This document shows positions 19,001 through 27,652 of a stretch of 64,000 bases of DNA, one piece after another. The stretch spans positions 620,001 to 684,000 of the forward strand of contig NZ_JADNRN010000003.1 of NCBI RefSeq assembly GCF_015595035.1. The letters are read 5' to 3'. Position numbers and translations under genes: made by a program. The notes under the pieces were generated by a model, which saw only the letters and a program-made list of their open reading frames with translations, was not told the DNA's origin and searched no databases. The DNA comes from Marinibium conchae. Lineage in GTDB: Bacteria > Pseudomonadota > Gammaproteobacteria > Enterobacterales > Alteromonadaceae. The first letter of the stretch is position 1, and each line of letters opens with the position of its first letter.

Positions 19001-20011
19001 GACGACATGGAAGATGGTAGTAGCGTAGCTGATTGGACGCCAAACGCTATGGTTGGCGGTGAAGATGCAATTAACTTCATCTTTGATACAGTGAACACAC
19101 CCTTCTTCCAAGGTGGCAACCCACGCACCGACCTCGGTGCTCGCACTATCCGCTTCATTGATTCAGGTTTTGAAACAGACGTAGCGTACGAAAGCTCGAC
19201 CATGGAAGTTGGCTTCCAAGACAACTTTAGTATTTCGTTCTGGCATGCGTATTTGTTTGAAACTGGTTTTGACGGCGGTGTAGTTGAACTTTCTGTCAAC
19301 GGTAGCGATTGGGCTGACGTAACCGCGTTTGGAGGTCAATTCGACTTCGGTTATAACGCCGTTCTTGACCCAGCCGTTGAAGATCAGCCACTTGCTGGCC
19401 GTGGCGTATTTACCGGAAGAAACTTCGCTCCTGCCGATGGCGGTAGAGAAGTTATTAACTTCGGTACGACACTAAACGGCAGTGAAGTGAGATTCCGCTT
19501 CCGCATGGCAACTGACAGCTCAGGAAGTGATTTTGGTTGGTTCGTCGATAACGTCACGTTCACGAATATTGATAGCCCAGTGTTTTCTGAGGTTACCAGT
19601 GGTGAAACAGCAAGCTGTGATAATTCAGCTCCACGCTTAGATCCTGTATCAGGAACTGCGGCAGTCGATGAGCGCAGCTCACTCACCTTGTCAGCAAGTG
19701 CGCAAGACAGAAATACGGATGACACCATTTCGTATAGCTGGACGCAAACGGCGGGGATTGGCGTGCAAATGACTGGCGCTGATACTGCAACGATGAGCTT
19801 TACAGCACCTTCTGTCTCGTTATCTAGCCAAATTGAGTTCACCGTTACCGCTTCGGATGGTATGGCATCAGACTCGCAAACATGGGTAGTAACAGTCAAT
19901 AACTTACCAGAACCACCAGCAGAAGAGGCTTCATTAAGAAGCAGCGGAAGCATGGGCTGGATTGCACTACTGTTAGCACCAATAGCGTTCTTGAGACGCC
20001 GTAAAAAGTAA
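16010..20011 (+). CDS. secreted M36 (fungalysin-type) metalloprotease with PA domain and GlyGly-CTERM-like tail
   Basis: 1333 residues. Signal peptide; N-terminal propeptide region (to about 290); M36 catalytic domain with HEFGH near residue 645 and the third zinc ligand in GEGWAD about 25 residues later; a PA domain inserted before it ([15 protein letters not shown]). The C-terminal part has a large beta-rich domain and a PKD/cadherin-like domain. It ends with [17 protein letters not shown] then RRRKK, resembling a GlyGly-CTERM sorting signal read by rhombosortase. It digests extracellular protein. Followed by two terminator hairpins. Confidence 0.9.
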   Translation: MKIFKPTLIAATVTMALGSLAVNAVPASEVINIGGNYASQAFTSYDASAQQALAAQPTVSGMKSQFDASLGKATFVWAPQNMRAPNLSNVAPSAQPKAAANHYLNALTGVSVNKGGVSQAILSSFHDMGKGTRIAKYTQEVSGIEVFNREMNVMLNSEMNLVAASGYFSQNLLPQGQIAPDSNFGSAQKAIEFALSNAAEQDVSVSFGDSTNSGKYEVFNAQISEGNIDLGMQPRAKKVYFDSNKGLRASYYVEVDIAEADSVNGVLYGYVVDAVSGKILHKHRMTSDDSAFHYRAYAQDDLVPMQGPHGKVLPALTPGNDPTEILDAPLVTVESMPFFSRQDPWLPEDATTVSGNNAFAYADVIAPQGFSLGDFTAEVTSVRTFDYVIDESQRANSLNNRKAAIVNLFYMTNYLHNYYYDFGFDEASGNAQLSNFGRGGVENDPLLLEAQDNSGLNNANMSTPADGASPRMQQFLWTDKDAVVGEDWGIMVTTPDELGVLGTSQLASFGPQQYSDVAGAVVRIDDGDDADGAASVNDGCQPAVNIAELAGNIAIIDRGACAFTTKVLNAQNAGAIGAIIVNNTDDGTPAPMGGSDDTVFIASQGLSFQDGASLYDIIDADGTAEVSMFSTFPLKDSTFDNAIIAHEFGHYIQNRLIGNASGLNNFQGRAMGEGWADVHAMIFVTQEEDLLLPGNEEFAVGYGVGTYVTDFFRGIRRAPYSSDLDVNPFSFEHITTGAGPAGFPATSNLSPHGAGEIWAVSLWDFYVSLINTHGFDEAKARISRYIVEGYKLTPVSPLYTEARDAILAAAIANDQGDFDLALAAFAKRGMGLGAVSPDRFSTNLSGVVPSNLTELAAYSAVDLDLNTNFDGETVGFCSDDGVLDIGETGTLTVTIANSGSEMLSGITAQVIVQGDADITLENDGLITFDDLAPFTRSTSAPIQVTINDAAIAEDVAFVVVFPEAMENDEIVEPLPVGISTSLNFSFEKVDPVGGEATDDMEDGSSVADWTPNAMVGGEDAINFIFDTVNTPFFQGGNPRTDLGARTIRFIDSGFETDVAYESSTMEVGFQDNFSISFWHAYLFETGFDGGVVELSVNGSDWADVTAFGGQFDFGYNAVLDPAVEDQPLAGRGVFTGRNFAPADGGREVINFGTTLNGSEVRFRFRMATDSSGSDFGWFVDNVTFTNIDSPVFSEVTSGETASCDNSAPRLDPVSGTAAVDERSSLTLSASAQDRNTDDTISYSWTQTAGIGVQMTGADTATMSFTAPSVSLSSQIEFTVTASDGMASDSQTWVVTVNNLPEPPAEEASLRSSGSMGWIALLLAPIAFLRRRKK

Positions 20012-20021
20012 GTGTAGAAAG

Positions 20022-20050
20022 AGCAGCACTAAATAATTGTGCTGCTTAAT
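20022..20050 (+). terminator. hairpin after M36 gene
   Basis: AGCAGCAC pairs with GTGCTGCT (20022-20029 with 20039-20046), followed by TTAATT, 10 bp after the M36 stop. Probable intrinsic terminator, weak U-tract. Confidence 0.55.
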
Positions 20051-20059
20051 TCACTATAC

Positions 20060-20129
20060 AAAAGCGCTGTTAGGACAGTGAAGTGACTTTATTAAATGGG
20101 ACACTTCACAACTAACAGGGCTTTTTTTT
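20060..20129. terminator. bidirectional intrinsic terminator
   Basis: A long stem between converging genes: AAAAGCGCTGTTAG and GTGAAGTG on the left pair with CACTTCAC and CTAACAGGGCTTTT on the right, followed by a T8 run on the plus strand. On the minus strand the stem ends in CGCTTTTG. It should stop both the M36 transcript and the small-membrane-protein operon. Confidence 0.8.
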
Positions 20130-20394
20130 ACAAGCGATGAAAAGAAATTGCTAGGATGTAGGCAAGCGCCATCATTAAAGTGCCACCTAACAAGAAACGG
20201 GCAGGGTAATTGGCACTCTGTTTGTAAACGAGGCAGTAAATAACAGCAAAGGGTGGGAGTAGCAGAGTTATTGCGCCGAAGGCGTATTGTTTCTTTCCGA
20301 AAGCGGTTACCACAGCGATTAATGAGCCCACATAAAACATAGCTGCACCAATACCGAATAACATAATTAAAATAACGTTGAGCGCTAAATCCAT
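20128..20394 (-). CDS. small membrane protein
   Basis: 88 residues with three hydrophobic segments (VILIMLFGIGAAMFYVG, GAITLLLPPFAVIYCLVY, TLMMALAYILAISF). Not recognised. Last gene of the minus-strand operon beginning with DUF1287; its stop lies in the terminator stem. Confidence 0.65.
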   Translation of the reverse strand: MDLALNVILIMLFGIGAAMFYVGSLIAVVTAFGKKQYAFGAITLLLPPFAVIYCLVYKQSANYPARFLLGGTLMMALAYILAISFHRL

Positions 20395-20408
20395 CGTTCA
20401 TCCATATC

Positions 20409-20699
20409 TTATATATCTAAATCTATATTACTTTTACTGAAAATCGCACGCAAAAGGCGAAACACGTAAACAATTAACTCGATGGGAAACTCAATGATAA
20501 TTTCGAGTATATCGCCAACCTTGCTGTCGGATTCAAGTTGCTCCCGAGATTTTCTTGGCCATGCAGCATAGGCGAGTAAGAAAAAAGCATAGGCTGAGAC
20601 GAGGTGCCCTAACGCAAGATCACCTCTGATAACAAAAATGACGGTAAAACAGGCAAATAAGAAAAATATGGCCGCTAAACATTGTCTGAATATAATCAA
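20409..20699 (-). CDS. small membrane protein
   Basis: 96 residues. Two N-terminal hydrophobic segments (LAAIFFLFACFTVIFVI and AYAFFLLAYAAW), then a charged stretch and an amphipathic C-terminus. Not recognised. Its ATG overlaps the preceding stop (ATGA), indicating translational coupling. Confidence 0.65.
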   Translation of the reverse strand: MIIFRQCLAAIFFLFACFTVIFVIRGDLALGHLVSAYAFFLLAYAAWPRKSREQLESDSKVGDILEIIIEFPIELIVYVFRLLRAIFSKSNIDLDI

Positions 20700-20920
20700 A
20701 ATAGTTTCTTACCACTGAGTGCGACATAAAAAGCAATAAATCCGACTAAAGCATATAGCGTTTCAAATGCACCAATACCCGCTGCTTGCCCATCAATTAT
20801 GGCGCTCACTAACATAAACGCCAGTGCCATTGAAGGAAGTGAAGCCAAGCCAATAAGCATTCGTATTGGTATGGATAGCTTATCTTGCTCGGCATCTTGA
20901 GAACCCTTTTCTACTTTCAT
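20696..20920 (-). CDS. small membrane protein
   Basis: 74 residues with a hydrophilic N-terminus and two membrane segments (GLASLPSMALAFMLVSAII, ALVGFIAFYVALSG). Not recognised. 8 bp downstream of the DUF1287 gene and overlapping the next gene by 4 bp. Confidence 0.65.
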   Translation of the reverse strand: MKVEKGSQDAEQDKLSIPIRMLIGLASLPSMALAFMLVSAIIDGQAAGIGAFETLYALVGFIAFYVALSGKKLF

Positions 20921-20928
20921 ATCAAGCT

Positions 20929-21576
20929 TTACTCCTCTCCAATCGCATTTTCAAAACGATAATGGCCGGTGATTTTATAATCAAAAAGCATGTCTTCCAG
21001 TTGGGGCCCACTACCAATATTGTGGACGACCATGAGCCTATTCGTGACTGAATGGCGTTCATCAACGACGATACCAATATGAGGTAGGTTACCGGGTAAC
21101 ATCCACGACACAATATCGCCAGGAAGGAAGTCGTTGTCGGCATAATCACTCGCCTTTCTCCTCAACGCTAAAGAGTTAGCATAGCGCTTAAAGAATACTT
21201 GTAAATTGGGCACGCGACGATGGTCGATATTAGAATCCGGTTTGCTTAAGCCCCAAATACGCTCTGATGGATAAGCATTAAAATTCTTTTTCATGTCTTC
21301 ATGCACAAGCGCTTGTAAGTCTAGATCAACAGTTCGAAGACTTCTAATGACAAGGTCTGTACACACGCCAATCTCTTTAGGAACGTCACCATTTGGGTAA
21401 GGAATTGAAATATACCTACCGTCATATCTCACCGAGTGCGTTAAGCGCTCTTTGGCTGCATGAACAAGAGTTAAAGGCTCTAGCGTCAATTGTTCAGCTC
21501 TGACCGGCAGTAACAAGCTCAGTAGAATACAAAAAAATGCGCTGAACTTAATGCAAGGCTTAAATAGCATCTTCAT
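20929..21576 (-). CDS. DUF1287 family exported protein (YijF-like)
   Basis: 215 residues with a signal peptide (FCILLSLLLPVRA). The body matches DUF1287: VRYDGRYISIPYPNGDVP, GVCTDLVIRSLR, FLPGDIVSWML and LPHIGIVVDE. The conserved Cys, Asp and His positions are reminiscent of an NlpC/P60-like fold, but the activity is unknown. First gene of the four-gene operon. Confidence 0.85.
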   Translation of the reverse strand: MKMLFKPCIKFSAFFCILLSLLLPVRAEQLTLEPLTLVHAAKERLTHSVRYDGRYISIPYPNGDVPKEIGVCTDLVIRSLRTVDLDLQALVHEDMKKNFNAYPSERIWGLSKPDSNIDHRRVPNLQVFFKRYANSLALRRKASDYADNDFLPGDIVSWMLPGNLPHIGIVVDERHSVTNRLMVVHNIGSGPQLEDMLFDYKITGHYRFENAIGEE

Positions 21577-21640
21577 CTTATGAATCGACTCCTTGAAAGG
21601 GAAGGCTTATCGATATCTTAGCAATTAATCGAAATTGTGT

Positions 21641-22153
21641 TTAGATATTTCCTGCCGCAGCCTCTTTTGCTCTATGCTCAAAGACCTCAAGCGCCTTAGC
21701 ATAGTCTCTCGATAGCGATTGTGCGAGCCAATAATCTGCTGCTGAGGGGTCAACAGCGACACCAAGCCCGCCATCATAAATAAAAAACAGCATCAATTGA
21801 GCATGCGCATGACCTCTTTGCGCAGCGAATGTATAAAGCTCATTCGCTCTTACATAATCGCGCTTAACACCGTGACCCGAAAAATACATTTCTGCGAGCA
21901 AGGTATAGGCATTTATATTGTCGTTTTTAGTGGCTAACTCACAATAGTTCAGCGCTTTAGCATAGTCTCTTGCAGCTCCATCATAGCCATATATATGACG
22001 AAAACACAGAGTATGAATGGCTTCAGAATTGCCCTCTTGGGCAAGTGAAAGCACCTTACCGTAAGGCATGTGCTTTACTTGAGTAGTAACCGGTGTTGAA
22101 CTACAAGCGGTTAAAAAGAAGAACGCAGGGGCTAAAAGTAAGTAATATTTCAT
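21641..22153 (-). CDS. Sel1-repeat lipoprotein
   Basis: About 170 residues. Lipoprotein signal FFFLTAC, then three to four Sel1/TPR-like repeats (AKALNYCELATK, AEMYFSGHGVKRDY, NELYTFAAQRGHAHAQ). Start placed at ATG 22153; one at 22162 is also possible. Sel1 lipoproteins usually act as protein-interaction scaffolds. Confidence 0.75.
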   Translation of the reverse strand: MKYYLLLAPAFFFLTACSSTPVTTQVKHMPYGKVLSLAQEGNSEAIHTLCFRHIYGYDGAARDYAKALNYCELATKNDNINAYTLLAEMYFSGHGVKRDYVRANELYTFAAQRGHAHAQLMLFFIYDGGLGVAVDPSAADYWLAQSLSRDYAKALEVFEHRAKEAAAGNI

Positions 22154-22213
22154 CAAAACCACATCTCGTTAAACAAGTAAGATTAACTTGCTTTGCCCCC
22201 CTATTTTAAATTT

Positions 22214-23848
22214 TTATTGCATCCTTACAATAGAGAAATGATCCAGATTAAATCCACCGTCGGCAAAGTACATTCCAAACTGAAGATTTCCTCTCGGTAA
22301 AGTGACAATATGACTCACCGTCGTATAGTTAGACCATGCTCCGGTTGCTGGTACTGCTACTTCACCAAATACCCGAGCGCCGCCCGCTTGTTCTAGCTGA
22401 ATACTGCCTCCATCACCGCCACTTGATACCCTGTAGGTAACACGATACTGACCTGCTGTACCTATATTTATTGCGCTATAGCTCGCCCAAGCACCATTTG
22501 TAATGTAGCCAAGGTTCCGAGCCGCTATGCGCAAACCACTCGAACCAATCGCGCTTTCAGCTTCTACTAGCCTTGTAGCTCCTACTGGCGATAAAGACTT
22601 CGCTTTTATGGTGAATTTATCAAGGTTGAAGCCGCCATCGGCAAAATACATCCCAAAGCTCAAATTACCCGCAGGTAGGTTGACGGTATGTGTCGTTTCT
22701 CTGAATGTCGACCAACTGCCTGTTGCTGGAATATCCACGCTACCAAAGACAGCACTTCCACCAGCACGCTCAAGCTGAATAGTTCCACCATTGCCACCGC
22801 TTGATGCACGATAAGTAATATCATACTCGCCTGCGCTAGGAATATTAACAGCCGAATATGTCGCCCAAGACCCGTTACTAATGTAACCCAAGTTATTCGG
22901 ACGAATCCTCAAACCGTTTGAGTTTATGGCAGATTCTGCTTCTATGGTAATGCTGCCATTTTGACCTGCATTCGACCCAGATGAGCCCCCAGGGATTTCA
23001 CTGCTATTAGGTGCTCGCTCATCGCCTTCATGAAACAGCCCTAGCCATAAAGCACCATTTCCACCACCAATATCTACTACACCAACAGCATCGGGAGACC
23101 ACGACAAAAAGCCCTTACTCTCGCTAAATTCCCAGCTAGAAACCGCAAAGTTATTGTCTATATCGCTCTGACTAGAAAAGTTAATTGTTTTTGTCGGGTT
23201 ATTATTAAAACCACTGCCGTTCCAAGCGTAATATCTAAAGTAATCAACAAATTGATATACCGGAGTAGAGCGTAACTTATTAAAATCGAGATTACCGAGC
23301 CAGTCTGGATTTGCATTTCCTTGCGTCCAAAGGTTAAAGCAGTAGCGCATGAACTCTTGAATATGATTAATAGAGGGGTGGTTATCACGAGTGATTCGGC
23401 GATCACGGATGCCATCGTGGTACCAAGTGATAGAGTCAGGTGTCCATTCCAAGGTATAGGTTACCCACCTGTCATATAAGTCGGCATCTCCGTGAAGTGC
23501 TTCCGAACGTTTAATATCGCAATCATCGTCACTGGTTTGCCAGATAGGGTTCGATTGATACTTTCCATCGACGGGAATTGTTTCAATATCGATTTCATTC
23601 CATTTAGTTCCACATCTATGTCCGCCTTCTCGCCACCAAAAAAAGGTACTTGTAGTGCCTGTAACGCGCTGAGAGTACATTCTTACCTCAACCTTTCCGT
23701 ACTTATATTCATCGAAGGATTGAATTTCACCTCCGCGCAGCTGGTTATTTGGAGATTGAGCAAAAGCACTTCCTGAAACAGCAACTACCATCAAATAAAT
23801 GCTAATGAGTAAATGTTTTAAAGCCCTTATGTTGTGAAGTTTGGCCAT
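22214..23848 (-). CDS. secreted GH16 glycoside hydrolase with two CBM6 modules
   Basis: 544 residues. Signal peptide to about residue 30. The GH16 catalytic domain (about 31-270) carries the active-site motif EIDIE at residues 85-89, after GGEIQSFDEYKYGKVEVRM and TSTFFWW, and later LEWTPDSITWYHDG. Two CBM6 modules follow (about 295-415 and 425-544), nearly duplicates of each other (EAESAI, RIxxxNLGYIxNGxWAxYSAxNI). The family retains configuration and cleaves beta-glucans, carrageenans or agar-type polymers; the exact substrate is not decided. A LacI-type operator lies just upstream. Confidence 0.85.
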   Translation of the reverse strand: MAKLHNIRALKHLLISIYLMVVAVSGSAFAQSPNNQLRGGEIQSFDEYKYGKVEVRMYSQRVTGTTSTFFWWREGGHRCGTKWNEIDIETIPVDGKYQSNPIWQTSDDDCDIKRSEALHGDADLYDRWVTYTLEWTPDSITWYHDGIRDRRITRDNHPSINHIQEFMRYCFNLWTQGNANPDWLGNLDFNKLRSTPVYQFVDYFRYYAWNGSGFNNNPTKTINFSSQSDIDNNFAVSSWEFSESKGFLSWSPDAVGVVDIGGGNGALWLGLFHEGDERAPNSSEIPGGSSGSNAGQNGSITIEAESAINSNGLRIRPNNLGYISNGSWATYSAVNIPSAGEYDITYRASSGGNGGTIQLERAGGSAVFGSVDIPATGSWSTFRETTHTVNLPAGNLSFGMYFADGGFNLDKFTIKAKSLSPVGATRLVEAESAIGSSGLRIAARNLGYITNGAWASYSAINIGTAGQYRVTYRVSSGGDGGSIQLEQAGGARVFGEVAVPATGAWSNYTTVSHIVTLPRGNLQFGMYFADGGFNLDHFSIVRMQ

Positions 23849-23882
23849 AATATTTTCTCTTACGTTAATTTACGGTTAATAA

Positions 23883-23900
23883 AATGTAAACGTTTACATT
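23883..23900. promoter_or_regulatory. LacI/GalR-family operator upstream of GH16
   Basis: AATGTAAACGTTTACATT is a perfect 18-bp palindrome with the central CG typical of LacI/GalR-family operators, 35 bp upstream of the GH16 start codon. It probably controls the GH16 gene by a sugar-responsive repressor. No such regulator is in the window. Confidence 0.7.
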
Positions 23901-24012
23901 AGAGATCAATGGAATGACATGCAACTACTAATTCGATTAATGGAGTATTTATATACTAAAGAACAATGTCTTAGAGGAGGAAAACTATCGTTTTACACAA
24001 GATCGACGCTCT

Positions 24013-24462
24013 TCAAAATTCTCCAGCATCAAGAATACTGAACAGTTTTTTTCGCTGCTCTGAGGAAAATGCATAAAAACCAAACACGATACTTTCTCTG
24101 TCTTGAATCTTTATTTTAACTTGATGGGGAATAAACTTTGTTATCTTGTATCCCTGATATTCTGACCATTTCACAAAGCGTTTGTTTTCATAGCTGCAGA
24201 ACTCAAAGCCTTCTTCATTAAATATAATTCTTCGTGACGCACCCTTATAGAAAAATAAGAAAAAAATCACGTAGCTAATACTAAAGAATAAAAAAGGGAT
24301 GAGAAACGAAGTGCTAGCAATTTCTATTGAAAATACAAACCAGGCAGCAATTGAGATGGCAAACAACCAAAGTAAACTGGATAGTCTTTCGTATAAACCG
24401 GAAAAGACACTTTGATATTTTGTCGGGATTATTGCTAACTCTTTCATGTTGGAAATCTGCAC
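24013..24462 (-). CDS. hypothetical membrane protein near the array end
   Basis: 149 residues with two adjacent membrane segments (LLWLFAISIAAWFVF and FLIPFLFFSISYVIFFLFF), then a PH-like soluble part (RRIIFNEEGFEFCSYENKRFVKWSEYQGYKI). Not recognised. Low GC like the cassettes to its right, but no attC directly adjoins it, so its status as last cassette or chromosomal gene is open. Confidence 0.6.
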   Translation of the reverse strand: MQISNMKELAIIPTKYQSVFSGLYERLSSLLWLFAISIAAWFVFSIEIASTSFLIPFLFFSISYVIFFLFFYKGASRRIIFNEEGFEFCSYENKRFVKWSEYQGYKITKFIPHQVKIKIQDRESIVFGFYAFSSEQRKKLFSILDAGEF

Positions 24463-24662
24463 TCTTTAAATCCCAAAAACTGAGATTCGTTTAAAGTTAA
24501 ATACTGACTATTAGACGCCTCATTTAGTCACTTTTTTGACCAATGGGGGAAGGCTTCAAGCAACAAGTGACATCCCCTCTCGGTCGGACTACCTGTCGCT
24601 TTTATAATCCTCAATCAATTAACACCTAAGCGTGGGGCCCCGTGCATGTTCATTAATAGTAA
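24463..24662. other. array boundary, no gene; possible attC relic
   Basis: 200 bp without an ORF. TTAACACCTAAGCG at about 24618-24631 resembles the R'-L' half of a short attC but has no matching second half. Confidence 0.3.
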
Positions 24663-24767
24663 TTATTTTTTATTCTGCTTCAAAGCAAGAAATATTGCGA
24701 TCGCAAATACAACGAAAAATACTAGACCCAAGTTAAATAGTAGTGAACTAAACAATTCCATAATCAT
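24663..24767 (-). CDS. 34-residue membrane protein
   Basis: A short frame starting MIMELFSSLL with one membrane segment (LGLVFFVVFAIAIFLAL) and a KQNKK tail. It lies in a distal decayed cassette. Supported only by the hydrophobic-then-basic pattern; no homology recognised. Confidence 0.4.
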   Translation of the reverse strand: MIMELFSSLLFNLGLVFFVVFAIAIFLALKQNKK

Positions 24768-24816
24768 CCATTTTATTTATTGTAAAAAAACATCTATTGC
24801 AAACCTAGATGGCTAC

Positions 24817-24869
24817 ACTTTAAGTTGTCCCAGCGACCGCAGGGAGTGCGTTGATACAACTATTATGTG
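24817..24869 (-). repeat. truncated attC (R'' half only)
   Basis: Matches the right half of the 114-bp attC class (GTTGTCCCAGCGACCGCAGG, GTGCGTTGAT) but the R'' core has decayed (CTATTATG) and the left half is gone. Distal-most clear attC remnant. Confidence 0.6.
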
Positions 24870-24880
24870 GCTTAAATTCC

Positions 24881-25318
24881 TTAATAGGTTTCCAAAGGAT
24901 ACGTAAGTGCAATTGGTACAACCATCTCTCGATTCTGATTTTCGCCTTCTCTATTGAAGGGAATATTGCTAATTATTTGATTGAAAAATACTGCGTTGTT
25001 GCCGCGCATGTTTCGCTGACCTGCAATTAGCTTTTTATGAATTACCCTGCCTCTCTCATTTACGATTGCTAAATATACAACACCATAATTTCTTAGGTAA
25101 TTGAGATTTCCTGAATTAGGCTTTTCCATGCTAATGCTGCCATTGGGTCCACCATCTGCGACTAGGATAAATGGGAAAACAGACTCATCTCGATTTATAT
25201 ATCCATTTTGAATTCTAGATATCTCTTGCTCCGAAAAGGTAAACGGAGAAATACCTTCATCGTTGGACGCACAAGCCATGAGAAGAAAAGACAGAACGCT
25301 TAAAACAACAATTTTCAT
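24881..25318 (-). CDS. cassette lipoprotein, hypothetical
   Basis: About 145 residues from ATG 25318 with lipoprotein signal LSFLLMAC; a frame start at 25342 falls in the attC flank. Central GSISMEKPNSGNLNYLRNYG and VYLAIVNERGRVI resemble TonB-C-like or energy-transducer-like folds, but I cannot assign a family. Confidence 0.65.
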   Translation of the reverse strand: MKIVVLSVLSFLLMACASNDEGISPFTFSEQEISRIQNGYINRDESVFPFILVADGGPNGSISMEKPNSGNLNYLRNYGVVYLAIVNERGRVIHKKLIAGQRNMRGNNAVFFNQIISNIPFNREGENQNREMVVPIALTYPLETY

Positions 25319-25338
25319 TTTTATAAATATCCTTATCA

Positions 25339-25402
25339 GCACAACACCTTAATAAACGGTGCGATTGCAATCCATTTTTATCCGTCTGACTTTTTATTAT
25401 AC
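25339..25402 (-). repeat. attC site, short class (64 bp)
   Basis: R' GCACAAC and R'' ATTATAC are both degenerate. Internal arms AATAAACGG and CCGTCTGAC pair imperfectly. Confidence 0.65.
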
Positions 25403-25530
25403 GTCCACGGCATGTTTGTACCTAATATTTGAATAGCAGTTAACGCAGAGAGTGGTATTTTTGAATCCAAATTTGTTCCACAAGCGATAGCATCAACGTT
25501 GTTATATTGACTGATGACCTCTTCTGCGGT
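25378..25530 (-). pseudogene. C-terminal gene fragment
   Basis: An open stretch of about 50 codons (starts TAEEVISQYNNVDAIAC, ends MPWTYNKKSDG) with no start codon; an in-frame TAA lies just upstream and the stop is inside the neighbouring attC. It looks like a truncated cassette gene; family unknown. Confidence 0.35.
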
Positions 25531-25571
25531 TTAGGCTACATAAACGATTTTCAGAACACACAAGCAATAAA

Positions 25572-25600
25572 TTAATGTTACTTCCAACATGTAACATTAA
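25572..25600. repeat. inverted repeat with 10-bp arms
   Basis: TTAATGTTAC and GTAACATTAA separated by 9 bases, in the gene-free stretch between a gene fragment and the TonB-C lipoprotein gene. No T-run follows. Function unknown. Confidence 0.5.
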
Positions 25601-25654
25601 GCTATGGGGCCGGCGAACTGTAATGCTATGCGGCCAAACGCGCCTTGTTTGCCT

Positions 25655-26029
25655 CTATTTTCCAAACGTAAGGGTTGTTTCTAATTGAGTGTTTTGTACG
25701 ACACCATTAAGGCAAGATGGCAAATATTTCCACTTTCTAACAGCTTCAGTGCCTACCTTATCGAAGACTTGCTCCGGTGTTGATGAAATAACTCTTATAT
25801 CTTTTGTATCCCCATTCTTATCTACACGAAAAGACAGCGTAACTTGGCCGGCAATATTGTTTTCGTATGCCTCTTTAGGGTACTTGGGTTCAATTCTAAC
25901 GAGCGGTGAACTAGTTTCGCGCGTTATTCCTTCTCCATTTCTTTCACAAAAATTTAATTTGCTTTGATTACTTGTAGAGTTGCATCCAAACAGCAGTGAA
26001 CCAAGCAAAATTAAAACAACTTTTTTCAT
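25655..26029 (-). CDS. TonB C-terminal domain lipoprotein
   Basis: 124 residues. Lipoprotein signal LGSLLFGC, then a TonB-C domain (IEPKYPKEAYENNIAGQVTL, SFRVDKNGDTKDIRV, FDKVGTEAVRKWKY). No N-terminal transmembrane helix or proline-rich arm, so it is not a classical TonB; it may act inside the periplasm. Similar domain in the cassette at 58741-59076. Confidence 0.8.
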   Translation of the reverse strand: MKKVVLILLGSLLFGCNSTSNQSKLNFCERNGEGITRETSSPLVRIEPKYPKEAYENNIAGQVTLSFRVDKNGDTKDIRVISSTPEQVFDKVGTEAVRKWKYLPSCLNGVVQNTQLETTLTFGK

Positions 26030-26048
26030 CTCATACTTCCTATATAGT

Positions 26049-26098
26049 GGCTAACACCAAATTAAGCGACGTTGGTCGCCTTAATTTTCTTGCTGGGC
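26049..26098 (-). repeat. attC site, short and partly decayed (50 bp)
   Basis: R' GGCTAAC is good; R'' has changed to TGCTGGGC. Arms AATTAAGCGAC and GTCGCCTTAATT pair well. Confidence 0.65.
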
Positions 26099-26569
26099 TT
26101 AACAACGCTCTTCATAAATCCTCATATTAGCTATGTGCCCCTTCCCATTGAATGAATCACCATCTTTAAGGTCAATTTCGATACTTCTGCCCATTTTAAG
26201 TTCAGCCCGGAAATCATCGTGAACACAAACCAAGTTTAAAATATCAATTTTCCAAGCGTTCACAATATCTTGCTTATCAGCTCTTTCAAAGTCTTCTTTG
26301 GACAAGTCGCTTCCATCTGAATAGGAAAAAAATAACTTTGTTGAATTATCACCATTTTGCATTCTGGTGTAAGTAACATTCTCAAGCAATGGATCGAAGT
26401 ATTTTATCAACGCCTTGTTGTAGTCCTCTTGTTTCCATTGAGGATAATTACCAAAAAGAGATACGAAAAGAAAAGAACCAATGATGACGAAAAGTGTTAC
26501 CCAAGCTCCCTTGGCACTCCAAAACATCAAAAATCTATACACCACTTTTTCAGAGCGACTAACTTTCAT
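26099..26569 (-). CDS. hypothetical membrane-anchored cassette protein
   Basis: 156 residues with one membrane segment near the N-terminus (GAWVTLFVIIGSFLFVSLF) and a soluble domain ending IYEERC. Start overlaps the stop of the upstream gene by 11 bp, so both genes lie in one cassette. Not recognised. Confidence 0.65.
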   Translation of the reverse strand: MKVSRSEKVVYRFLMFWSAKGAWVTLFVIIGSFLFVSLFGNYPQWKQEDYNKALIKYFDPLLENVTYTRMQNGDNSTKLFFSYSDGSDLSKEDFERADKQDIVNAWKIDILNLVCVHDDFRAELKMGRSIEIDLKDGDSFNGKGHIANMRIYEERC

Positions 26570-26930
26570 AGAAGCCTAGCAGCCGCTTGAGCGGGGAAAA
26601 TTGCTCTTTAAGCGATATAAAAGTGCCAAACCCGACGATACCAAATACGACCAATACATAGAGTAAAAGATTGTCAAATTCTTGTCCAAAGAATGAGGAA
26701 ACGAACATAGCTAAAGACAAAAGCCCGAGTACCATGAATAAAACTGATAATCCATATGCAACCCATCGGGCAACTTTACCACCTTTGAGATTGAGTGCAG
26801 CAGCAACGGTCACATAGGCAACTACAAAAATGGCTGCAAAAGGAGGAGCGCTTCCCATAACAATTGACGCTACACCGATTGCAGCAAAAATACAGTAGAG
26901 CCCACTTAAAACTGCTCTTAAAAACTTCAA
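26559..26930 (-). CDS. four-helix membrane protein
   Basis: About 123 residues. Start set at TTG 26930 because AAGGAG lies 5 bp upstream; an open frame from 27002 has no such site. Four hydrophobic segments (AVLSGLYCIFAAIGVASIV, FAAIFVVAYVTVAAALN, YGLSVLFMVLGLLSLAMF, LYVLVVFGIVGFGTF). Not recognised. First of two overlapping genes in the cassette. Confidence 0.65.
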   Translation of the reverse strand: MKFLRAVLSGLYCIFAAIGVASIVMGSAPPFAAIFVVAYVTVAAALNLKGGKVARWVAYGLSVLFMVLGLLSLAMFVSSFFGQEFDNLLLYVLVVFGIVGFGTFISLKEQFSPLKRLLGFYES

Positions 26931-27186
26931 ATTTACTCCTTGAACTAACAGTTTGCATAAGCGCTTTGGCGCCACTCTTGTGCCAAATCTGTTTTCATAC
27001 ATTTATTACATTTTGTCACACCGACGCCAAACTTTTGATGCGCCAGACCCAGAATCAAAAAACGTTATATTTGAAACAGGCCTAAAAGAAGAGTCTTTAA
27101 GTGACATTTCGCATCCAGCAAAAACCATCTCATATTTCCATTTGCGTTACTTTTCCATGCAGAAATATCCCTTTTAAATTAGCGTT
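26931..27186. other. possible degenerate attC, no gene
   Basis: 256 bp between the RraB gene stop and the next gene. CTAACAGTTTGCATAAGCGC at 26944-26963 looks like an R'-L' half, and TTTGGCG / CGCCAAA form an inner stem, but no clear R'' is found. Confidence 0.3.
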
Positions 27187-27552
27187 CTATATTTGGACAT
27201 TCCACCCATCAGAATAGCCCCCATAAGGCTTGGCTGCGACGTCAAGACGCTTTTGTATTGATACTATCTCTTGATACGAGGGAACAATAGTAACTACATG
27301 GTAGATTGACCAACACGGCCAAAACTCTCTATTGTCCTCTGTAGGTGCTTCACCATCATCCAGATCCCCTTCATCAAAGTCAATTTCTGCATTGAGACCA
27401 ACCCTCTCCATCTCATTAGCGATGGCCTTAGCTGCACTTTCATCTTTAGCAAATATTGCGAATTCAATTTCAATAGGAGCGGTCATATCGAGACCTCTCT
27501 CAGCTAATATTTTGAGAACATTCCCATCTTCATCATCTGGAAAATTAAACAT
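27187..27552 (-). CDS. RraB-family ribonuclease E inhibitor-like protein
   Basis: 121 residues with the RraB signature: start FPDDEDGNVLKILAERG, middle PIEIEFAIFAKDE, end YQEIVSIQKRLDVAAKPYGG followed by YSDGW. RraB binds the C-terminal region of RNase E and changes its substrate choice. As a mobile cassette protein it could modulate host RNA decay. Good length for the family. Confidence 0.85.
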   Translation of the reverse strand: MFNFPDDEDGNVLKILAERGLDMTAPIEIEFAIFAKDESAAKAIANEMERVGLNAEIDFDEGDLDDGEAPTEDNREFWPCWSIYHVVTIVPSYQEIVSIQKRLDVAAKPYGGYSDGWNVQI

Positions 27553-27573
27553 AGTTAAACCTCTCCTCTAGCC

Positions 27574-27642
27574 ATATAGCAGTTACTTAAGCGGCAGAAA
27601 TGCGCTCTTTGATTTATGTCTGTCTTCAACTTTTTGTTATAC
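27574..27642 (-). repeat. attC site, short class (69 bp), R' decayed
   Basis: ACTTAAGCGGCAGAA pairs with TGTCTGTCTTCAACTTT; R'' GTTATAC is intact but R' is ATATAGC instead of a TAAC core. Confidence 0.65.
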
Positions 27643-27652
27643 ACAATTACCT

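Noticed and set aside
18745-19953. Long minus-strand frames opposite the M36 gene
   Set aside because: Shadow frames of a strongly coding plus-strand gene with clear protease motifs.
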